Shown here: piece by piece, positions 1-4,975 of the stretch
Numbering within the stretch: position 1 is the stretch's first letter
How the letters are laid out: every line of letters starts with the position of its first letter
Assembly (NCBI GenBank): GCA_021780705.1
Contig: JAJXYG010000015.1
Location: 1 to 7,314 of the forward strand
Source of the DNA: Bacteroidota bacterium
Lineage (GTDB): Bacteria; Bacteroidota; Bacteroidia; Chitinophagales; Chitinophagaceae
Direction of reading: 5' to 3'
DNA: 7,314 nucleotides
Position numbers and translations under genes: made by a program
Notes under the pieces: generated by a model
Seen by the model: the letters and a program-made list of their open reading frames with translations, nothing else
The model's database searches: none
Told to the model about the DNA's origin: nothing

Positions 1-172
1 AGATGATAAAATGTTTTTTCGGGCCAACCGCAAACACATCATCAACCTGAGGATGATTGACAAGATAGAACCTTACTTCAATGGCGGATTGCTCATTGAC
101 CTGCTGGGAGGAGAAAAAATTGAAGTAAGCAGGCGGCAGGCAGCCAAATTCAAGGAGATGATGAGCCTGTAG
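1..172 (+). CDS. LytTR-domain response regulator, C-terminal fragment
   Basis: This is the last 56 codons (frame from base 2) of a gene that begins left of the window. The fragment reads FFRANRKHIINL, then KIEPYFNGG, and ends EVSRRQAAKFKEMMSL before TAG. This is the C-terminal half of a LytTR DNA-binding domain: an F(F/I)RANR strand-helix segment, the I..IEPYFNG strand turn and the closing VSR(R/K)...FK helix. In Bacteroidota such domains usually sit behind a phosphoacceptor receiver domain in LytR/AlgR-type two-component regulators that bind direct repeats in promoters. The receiver domain, partner histidine kinase and targets lie outside the window, so the receiver is inferred. The gene converges on the prenyltransferase gene 73 bp downstream. 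A weak stem (188-194 with 204-210) follows the stop but has no T-run. Confidence 0.85.
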   Translation, partial: DDKMFFRANRKHIINLRMIDKIEPYFNGGLLIDLLGGEKIEVSRRQAAKFKEMMSL

Positions 173-236
173 CTACTCCCTTCGGACAGGTCTTATTTGA
201 AAAAAGATCTTGGGATTTGTAGGACGAAAACACTAG

Positions 237-262
237 TCCCGGCGATTATACCCTTACCGGGA
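237..262 (-). terminator. Candidate hairpin terminator overlapping the GGGPS stop codon
   Basis: TCCCGG (237-242) and CCGGGA (257-262) form a perfect 6-bp inverted repeat with a 14-nt loop. The loop holds the TAA stop of the prenyltransferase gene (246-248). On the minus strand the stem is followed by CTAGTGTTTTCG, a poor T-run, so this could be a weak intrinsic terminator or chance. Nothing else in the 73-bp convergent gap looks better. Confidence 0.3.
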
Positions 263-1004
263 TAGAGTGCACGGCCGCAGATATTTCATAAATCAGTGAC
301 TCGTCTTTTTCAATGGCATTTCCTACCACCACCATATCCGCACCTGCCTTACAATTGAGATAGGCCTTTTCCGGATCCCTGATTCCTCCGCCGACAATTA
401 AGGGGACTTCTATACAATTGGACACGTGTGCAATCATGCTCTCCGTGATAGGAACCCTGGCACCACTTCCGGCGTCCATATAAATAAGTTTCATGCCAAG
501 CATTTCTCCCGCCATAGCGGTGCACATCGCAATTTCGTTTTTATCGGCAGGCAGGGGAGAGGCATTGGAAATATAAGAAACTGTGGTAGGTGCGCCTCCG
601 TCTATTACCATGTATCCGGTTGAAATGATCTCCAGGCCGCTTTGCCGGATTACCGGAGCGCTTACCACATGCTGGCCGATCAGCAGGTCTGCATTGCGGC
701 CGCTGATCAGGGAAAGGTAAAGAAGGGCATCCGCATTGCGGGAAACCTGGCTCGGACTGCCCGGGAACAGGATTACCGGAATCGAACAGTGTTTTTTGAT
801 CAACCGGACACACTCGTCAATATAATTGGAAACCACCAGGCTTCCTCCCACCAGGAAATAATCAATTTTGGCATTGACTCCCAGTTCCACCAACTGCATC
901 ACCTTCTGGTCATCCACCTTATCGGGGTCGATCAATACTGCAAATGATTTTTTGCCGGAATATTTACTTTCACAAAGTGAACTATATATGCCTTTTAACT
1001 TCAT
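246..1004 (-). CDS. Geranylgeranylglyceryl-phosphate synthase family protein (GGGPS/PcrB-like)
   Basis: A 252-residue TIM-barrel prenyltransferase, about the usual length for the family. The family joins an all-trans polyprenyl diphosphate (geranylgeranyl in archaea and many Bacteroidota enzymes, heptaprenyl in Bacillus PcrB) to sn-glycerol-1-phosphate through an ether bond. Visible motifs in order: LIDPDK (24-29), the Mg/diphosphate-side acidic motif; VGGSLV (52-57); PVILFPGSPSQVSRNADA (76-93); YLSLISGRN (96-104), lining the prenyl channel; STGYMVIDGG (128-137); YMDAGSGA (175-182); and two phosphate-binding segments, PLIVGGGIRDPEKA (201-214) and GADMVVVGNAIE (221-232). The length and SLISGRN region suggest group II, which includes Bacteroidota enzymes, but chain-length specificity cannot be read reliably. 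The ATG start fits the conserved N-terminus; no Shine-Dalgarno is evident. A one-mismatch -7-like box (CATTTTTG, minus strand, 1022-1029) lies just upstream. It is a lone transcript, divergent from arfB. Its role in the bacterium's lipids is unknown. Confidence 0.93.
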   Translation of the reverse strand: MKLKGIYSSLCESKYSGKKSFAVLIDPDKVDDQKVMQLVELGVNAKIDYFLVGGSLVVSNYIDECVRLIKKHCSIPVILFPGSPSQVSRNADALLYLSLISGRNADLLIGQHVVSAPVIRQSGLEIISTGYMVIDGGAPTTVSYISNASPLPADKNEIAMCTAMAGEMLGMKLIYMDAGSGARVPITESMIAHVSNCIEVPLIVGGGIRDPEKAYLNCKAGADMVVVGNAIEKDESLIYEISAAVHSIPVRV

Positions 1005-1116
1005 TTGCTTGATGTTATATGCAAAAATGTCAAATTTTTCGCTCTTTTAAAAATTAACCCTTCACAAATTACTTATTAATTACCAGTCAGGCGGTTATGA
1101 TATAAGGGCCAGCCAT

Positions 1117-1132
1117 TAATTTTGTAATTTTG
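1117..1132 (+). promoter_or_regulatory. Tandem Bacteroidota -7 elements upstream of arfB
   Basis: TAATTTTG occurs twice back to back (1117-1124 and 1125-1132). Both copies match the TAnnTTTG -7 consensus of the Bacteroidota primary sigma factor exactly. No good -33 TTTG is seen at the expected distance; the nearest is GGTTATG at 1093-1099. If the first copy is used, transcription would begin a few bases before the ATG at 1136, giving a nearly leaderless mRNA. The boxes overlap the alternative TTG start at 1130, which argues for ATG 1136. Confidence 0.5.
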
Positions 1133-1135
1133 GCA

Positions 1136-1540
1136 ATGATAAACGTTTTACCCGAAATAGAGTTCAGGACCGCTCGCAGCGGCGGAAAGGGGGGACAAAA
1201 TGTAAACAAGGTGGAAACCATGGTGGAAGGCTACTTCCACATAGCCTCCTCCACACTGCTCAGTGACTCCCAGAAGCAGAAGATTGCAGAGGTGCTTTCC
1301 GGCAGAATTTCCCGGGAGGGATTTCTGAAGGTGCGCAGCCAGGCAGAACGGACCCAGTTAGGTAACAAGGAAAGGGTGATCCACAAAATTCATGAATTAA
1401 TCAAGCAGGCCCTGATCGAAAAAAAACGCCGTACCCCGACTGCACCCACCAGAGCCTCCCAACTCAAACGGATTCAAAACAAAAAACAAAAAAGTCTGAT
1501 AAAGGAAGGTAGAAAAAGAATAAGCCATGATGAAACCTAA
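1136..1540 (+). CDS. arfB: ArfB/YaeJ-like peptidyl-tRNA hydrolase (ribosome rescue)
   Basis: A 134-residue single-domain release-factor homologue, close to the 140 residues of E. coli ArfB (YaeJ). It has the catalytic-domain signature RTARSGGKGGQNVNKVET (11-28). The GGQ at 19-21 enters the peptidyl-transferase centre and hydrolyses peptidyl-tRNA. There is no codon-recognition domain. Instead it ends in a basic tail (KKRRTPTAPTRAS, then KRIQNKKQKSLIKEGRKRI). In ArfB this tail lies in the empty mRNA channel of ribosomes stalled without a stop codon, releasing the chain and freeing the ribosome. The TPTxPTRAS...K..KK pattern is that of ArfB rather than RF1/RF2 or mitochondrial ICT1-only forms. 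I chose ATG 1136 over the in-frame TTG 1130 because the latter lies inside a perfect promoter box and adds only two residues. Its last 14 bases overlap the next gene, which starts in another frame. Confidence 0.9.
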   Translation: MINVLPEIEFRTARSGGKGGQNVNKVETMVEGYFHIASSTLLSDSQKQKIAEVLSGRISREGFLKVRSQAERTQLGNKERVIHKIHELIKQALIEKKRRTPTAPTRASQLKRIQNKKQKSLIKEGRKRISHDET

Positions 1541-2306
1541 GGTTTTCAACCGGGGAAAGGCATTTTTGCTGGCGGCAGTGGTGTTCACCGGCTTGTCATT
1601 CAAGGAGGCCCGGACTAAAACGACACAGGACCCAGCCACCCTCCGGATTGTTTTTTCCAACAAGGTAGGCGCCCGTGACCTGGTGCTGAGGGATTCCACC
1701 TACGAGAATCCTTTCGGGGAAAGCTATACGGTGACCAGGTTCCGGTATTATGTGACGGATATTTTCCTGGGGACAACAGGCAGGCAGGAGCGGATCCGCC
1801 ATACCTACTTTTTGATTGACCAGGGGATTCCCGCCTCATGGGTAGCAGAGGTAAAAATTCCTGCAGGCTCCTACCATTCACTGGGATTCCTGTTGGGGGT
1901 AGACAGCTTGCTGAATGTATCCGGAGCGCAGACCGGGGTCCTGGATCCGATGCGCGACATGTTCTGGACCTGGAACAGCGGCTACGTCATGGCAAAGATG
2001 GAAGGCAATTCACCCGCTTCCACCCAGGTAAATCAGAAGTTTGAATACCACATCGGGGGTTACAGCGGTCCCCATAAAGTGCTTCAGACCATCCGGCTAC
2101 CCTTTGACAAAGTGCAAGAATTCCACGGTGGAGAAACCTGCACCATTTATGTGGACGCAGACCTCAATGCCTGGTGGAAATCCGTTCATGAATTCCGGAT
2201 TTCCGAGCACCCGGTCATCACCACCCCCGGGCTGCTGGCCCGCGAGATGAGTGAGAACTACGCCCATATGTTCCATATTGATAAAATCGTCCCGGATTCC
2301 CATTGA
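1527..2306 (+). CDS. MbnP-like copper-binding-family secreted protein
   Basis: A 259-residue protein of the MbnP family. MbnP is a periplasmic partner of the di-heme enzyme MbnH; in Methylosinus one of its tryptophans is oxidised to kynurenine and the protein binds copper. Residues 1-25 look like a Sec signal (basic KPKVFNRGK, then hydrophobic AFLLAAVVFTGLSF) with no lipobox Cys. The mature part has the family's features: RIVFSNKVGARDLVL (40-54), FRYYVTDIFL (72-81), IPAGSYHSLGFLLGVDS (111-127), NVSGAQTGVLDP (130-141), FWTWNSGY (146-153), MAKMEG (155-160) and YHIGGY (174-179). W147, W149 and H175 stand out as the best candidates for the modified residue and a metal ligand; that assignment is inference. 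Two ATGs (1527 and 1530) are possible starts. The 5' end overlaps arfB by 14 nt and the 3' end overlaps the peroxidase by 4 nt, so co-transcription is likely. The identification is strong at family level; copper binding is not shown. Confidence 0.85.
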   Translation: MMKPKVFNRGKAFLLAAVVFTGLSFKEARTKTTQDPATLRIVFSNKVGARDLVLRDSTYENPFGESYTVTRFRYYVTDIFLGTTGRQERIRHTYFLIDQGIPASWVAEVKIPAGSYHSLGFLLGVDSLLNVSGAQTGVLDPMRDMFWTWNSGYVMAKMEGNSPASTQVNQKFEYHIGGYSGPHKVLQTIRLPFDKVQEFHGGETCTIYVDADLNAWWKSVHEFRISEHPVITTPGLLAREMSENYAHMFHIDKIVPDSH

Positions 2307-3352
2307 AAAAGTTATGGGTCATATTACTCCTGGTCGCTGGGGCGATAGGCACATTCTCCTGGGATGAGGCCGGGGGCCATCCCCATAAGACCCCCCACTT
2401 TCATCCCACCCCCCTGAAGCTGACCATTCCGAGGGGTTGGCCCCAACCGCCCACCAATATCTTTGCCCATAACCCCCTTACGGAGGAAGGTTTTCAGCTG
2501 GGCAGAAAGTTATTTTATGACGGGCGGCTGAGCCGGGATGGCAATTTTCCCTGCGCCTCCTGCCATGAGCAATTTGCCGCCTTTGCCACCTACGATCACG
2601 ACCTGAGCCATGGGTTTAACAACCAGTTCACTACCCGCAATGCCCCCCCGCTTTTTAATTTGGCCTGGGCCAGATCCTATAACTGGGATGGAGGAGTCAA
2701 TCACCTCGAATTGCAGCCCCTGGTGCCCATTACCGCTCCCAATGAAATGGCAGAAACACTGGACTCGGTCCTGGCGAGGCTGCGAAAAGACCCCGTATAC
2801 CCCCGTATGTTCAAGGCCGCCTTTGGCACCCCCATCATCAACAGCCAGCGGATGCTTAAGGCACTGGCCCAGTTTGTAGGGTCACTGGTGTCCTATAATT
2901 CCAAATATGATAAGGTCATGAGAGGGGAAGCTACTTTTAATTCAGCAGAGGCGAGAGGATATGCCCTTTATAAGGCCCGTTGCAGCACCTGTCACCCCGA
3001 GCCGTTGTTCACAGACTATTCCTACCGCAACGACGGCCTTTCCCTGAATCCCTATCTGAAGGACGTGGGACGTATGCGCATTACCGGGGACCCCGCTGAC
3101 TCCCTTAAATTCAAGGTGCCCAGTCTGCGCAACCTCTCCGTCACCTTTCCCTATACCCATGACGGGAGGCTGTATTCCCTGTATAATGTGATTGACCATT
3201 ACAGCAAGGGAATCCATGTGGGACCGACCCTGGATTCCTCCCTGCGCAAGGCAGTCCCCTTTACCGAGCAGGAAAAAGACGACATCGTATATTTTCTTCA
3301 CGCACTCAATGATACCACCTTCGAAAAGGACAAACGTTATGCCCAGCCCTGA
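2303..3352 (+). CDS. Di-heme cytochrome c peroxidase-like enzyme of the MbnH/MauG group
   Basis: A 349-residue exported bacterial CcP/MauG-superfamily protein with a signal sequence (MKKLWVILLLVAGAIGTFSW). Two c-type haem sites are present: CASCH (84-88) and CSTCH (227-231). Between them NWDGGVNHLELQ places W128, Q138 and E148 at the same mutual spacing as W94, Q104 and E114 of Pseudomonas CcP: the inter-haem Trp and active-site Gln/Glu. VPSLRNLSVTFPYTHDG (272-288) and VIDHYSKG (296-303) follow. Y300 lies where MauG-type enzymes have an axial Tyr and CcP a Met, favouring a protein-oxidising MauG/MbnH role over simple peroxide removal. A His-rich stretch, HPHKTPHFHP (26-35), follows the signal. 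The neighbour upstream is an MbnP, its expected substrate. The start is TTG 2303, sharing TTGA with the mbnP stop; no ATG lies near the N-terminus in frame, and a stop-restart mechanism fits. The product needs periplasmic haem attachment. Hydrolytic or substrate details are not visible. Confidence 0.87.
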   Translation: MKKLWVILLLVAGAIGTFSWDEAGGHPHKTPHFHPTPLKLTIPRGWPQPPTNIFAHNPLTEEGFQLGRKLFYDGRLSRDGNFPCASCHEQFAAFATYDHDLSHGFNNQFTTRNAPPLFNLAWARSYNWDGGVNHLELQPLVPITAPNEMAETLDSVLARLRKDPVYPRMFKAAFGTPIINSQRMLKALAQFVGSLVSYNSKYDKVMRGEATFNSAEARGYALYKARCSTCHPEPLFTDYSYRNDGLSLNPYLKDVGRMRITGDPADSLKFKVPSLRNLSVTFPYTHDGRLYSLYNVIDHYSKGIHVGPTLDSSLRKAVPFTEQEKDDIVYFLHALNDTTFEKDKRYAQP

Positions 3353-3389
3353 TCCCGCACGGGTTTTCCTTTGATAAAATTTATAAACC

Positions 3390-3397
3390 TAAATTTG
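3390..3397 (+). promoter_or_regulatory. Candidate promoter of the flippase gene
   Basis: TAAATTTG is a perfect match to the TAnnTTTG -7 consensus of Bacteroidota. A TTTG at 3370-3373 could be the -33 element, though the 16-nt spacer is slightly short. Transcription would begin near 3403, about 13 bases before the TTG start at 3416. The box lies in the 63-bp gap after the peroxidase gene, so the flippase may be a separate transcript. Confidence 0.5.
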
Positions 3398-3415
3398 AAT
3401 TTTTAAACCCCTATT

Positions 3416-4933
3416 TTGAGCAGCATCAAGAAATTAGCCGGTCAGACCATGTGGTATGGAGTGAGTTCCATTGCGGCAAGGTTTCTGTTTTATCTTCTCA
3501 CCCCATACCTGACCTATAAGCTGGCGGTTTCCGGGTACGGAGACATGAGCAACCTCTATGCCGCCATTCCCTTCCTAAATGTCATCTTCACCTACGGGAT
3601 AGAGACGGCCTTTTTCCGGTTTGCGTCCAAAGATGAATTCAAAAAGGACATATACAGCACGGCGACAATTTCCATTCTTTTGAGTACGTCGGTGCTGACG
3701 ACCCTGCTGATTCTTTCCAGGCAGACCTTTGCCCACCTGCTCAGGCTGGACGCCCATCCCGAGCTGATCACCTATTCAGCCCTGATCATTGCCTGCGACA
3801 CGCTGGCCACGCTTCCTTTCGCCAAACTCAGGCTGGACCAGCGGCCCCGAAAATATGCCCTCATCCGGGTCACCACCATCATCTTCCAGATACTGGTGAC
3901 GTATTTCCTGATTTCAGTATGTCCGCGTTGGGCCAAAGAGGCCCCCTACGGATTTGTAGCCACCTTTTACCGGGCTGATTACGGGGTGGGGTATGTGATC
4001 ATTGCCAATTTATGCGCCTCATTATTTGCCCTGCTGCTGCTTTCCAAAGAGTTTCTTTCCTTTGAGTTCAAATTCAACCGGAAGGTGTGGAGTGCCATGC
4101 TGGTCTATTCCCTGCCCCTGCTGATTGCCGGTTTCGGAGGGATGATTAATGAGACCTTCGACCGGATCATGATCTCCTGGCTGGCCCCCGTCAAGACCGT
4201 GGATGAGGCCATGGTCCAGGTGGGGATTTATTCGGGATGTTACAAATTGTCGATCCTGATCACCCTTTTCATACAGGCTTTTCGGATGGGCGCCGAACCC
4301 TTTTTCTTCAAGCAGGCCGAAGGACAAAATCCCCAAAAAATCTATGCCCGGGTCATGAAATTCTTTGTGATTACGGTGACCATCATGTTCCTGATGGTAT
4401 CGCTGTACCTGGATATCTGGAAACATTTTCTGAGCCGGCCCAGCTACTGGACCGGGTTAAAGGTGGTGCCCATCCTGCTTCTGGCCAATATGTTCCTGGG
4501 CATTTATTATAACCTGACGATCTGGTACAAGCTTACCCACAAAACCATTGCCGGAGCCTATATCACCCTGATCGGGGCAGCCATCACCCTTACGGTCAAT
4601 TTTATTTTCATCCCTATCATGAGTTATATGGCCTCCGCCTGGGCCACTTTCCTGTGTTACGGTTCGATGATGGTAATTTGTTACCTGTGGGGCCAAAAGG
4701 AATACAAGATCCCCTATCCATTGAAAAAACTCGTGGGATACATCGCCATAGTGGTCCTGCTGTTTTTGGTCCATGAAGGGATTACCCATCTGGTGAAAGG
4801 TACCGTGGTGAGCCTGGTAAGTGCTACCGTGCTGCTGGGTATCTACCTCTGGTTTCTATCGGTGGTGGAAAAAAAGGAATTGGCCCATATTCCCTATATA
4901 GGAAAATTGATTGCTCCACGCGGCCAGCCTTAG
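3416..4933 (+). CDS. Flippase-like polysaccharide biosynthesis membrane protein
   Basis: A 505-residue multi-pass inner-membrane protein of the polysaccharide-biosynthesis/oligosaccharide flippase family (MATE-like MOP superfamily, Wzx type). Members move lipid-linked sugar units, or related lipids, across the inner membrane for surface glycan or wall assembly. The N-terminus SSIKKLAGQTMWYGVSS, then ARFLFYLLTPYLT, is typical of Bacteroidota members. Hydrophobic segments recur through the protein (around 17-33, 45-65, 82-100, 118-134, 150-167, 191-210, 226-243, 272-292, 312-332, 347-367, 378-400, 404-425, 438-456 and 464-482), compatible with 14 helices. Charged motifs include FRFASKDEFKKD (67-78), LRLDQRPRKYALIR (138-151) and NETFDRIMISWLAP (245-258). 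The start is TTG 3416 (ATT 3413 is the only other codon before a stop at 3404), since the first ATG, codon 12, would cut into the conserved N-terminus. No glycosyltransferase is adjacent, so the substrate is unknown. Confidence 0.85.
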   Translation: MSSIKKLAGQTMWYGVSSIAARFLFYLLTPYLTYKLAVSGYGDMSNLYAAIPFLNVIFTYGIETAFFRFASKDEFKKDIYSTATISILLSTSVLTTLLILSRQTFAHLLRLDAHPELITYSALIIACDTLATLPFAKLRLDQRPRKYALIRVTTIIFQILVTYFLISVCPRWAKEAPYGFVATFYRADYGVGYVIIANLCASLFALLLLSKEFLSFEFKFNRKVWSAMLVYSLPLLIAGFGGMINETFDRIMISWLAPVKTVDEAMVQVGIYSGCYKLSILITLFIQAFRMGAEPFFFKQAEGQNPQKIYARVMKFFVITVTIMFLMVSLYLDIWKHFLSRPSYWTGLKVVPILLLANMFLGIYYNLTIWYKLTHKTIAGAYITLIGAAITLTVNFIFIPIMSYMASAWATFLCYGSMMVICYLWGQKEYKIPYPLKKLVGYIAIVVLLFLVHEGITHLVKGTVVSLVSATVLLGIYLWFLSVVEKKELAHIPYIGKLIAPRGQP

Positions 4934-4975
4934 GATTGGCGTTACCGGTCCCAGCTGCACCCTACCATTGGACTG

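Noticed and set aside
188..210. AGGTCTT/AAGATCT stem after the LytTR gene as a terminator
   Set aside because: It includes a G-U pair, has a 9-nt loop and is not followed by a T-run.
1130..1135. TTG at 1130 as the start of arfB
   Set aside because: It lies within the second TAATTTTG box and adds only two residues; the ATG at 1136 fits ArfB length and promoter layout better.
2435..2448. GGTTGG-CC-CCAACC inverted repeat in the peroxidase gene
   Set aside because: It encodes part of the normal RGWPQPP segment in a C-rich stretch and looks like a chance product of codon choice.
3354..3367. CCCGCACGGGTTTT as a terminator after the peroxidase gene
   Set aside because: The stem is only 3-4 bp with a 2-4 nt loop and the T-run is short, so it is too weak to call.
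4934..4975. Convergent gap between the flippase and phosphatase genes as a bidirectional terminator
   Set aside because: The 42 bp hold only short palindromes (ACCGGT, CAGCTG) and no hairpin with a T-run on either strand.
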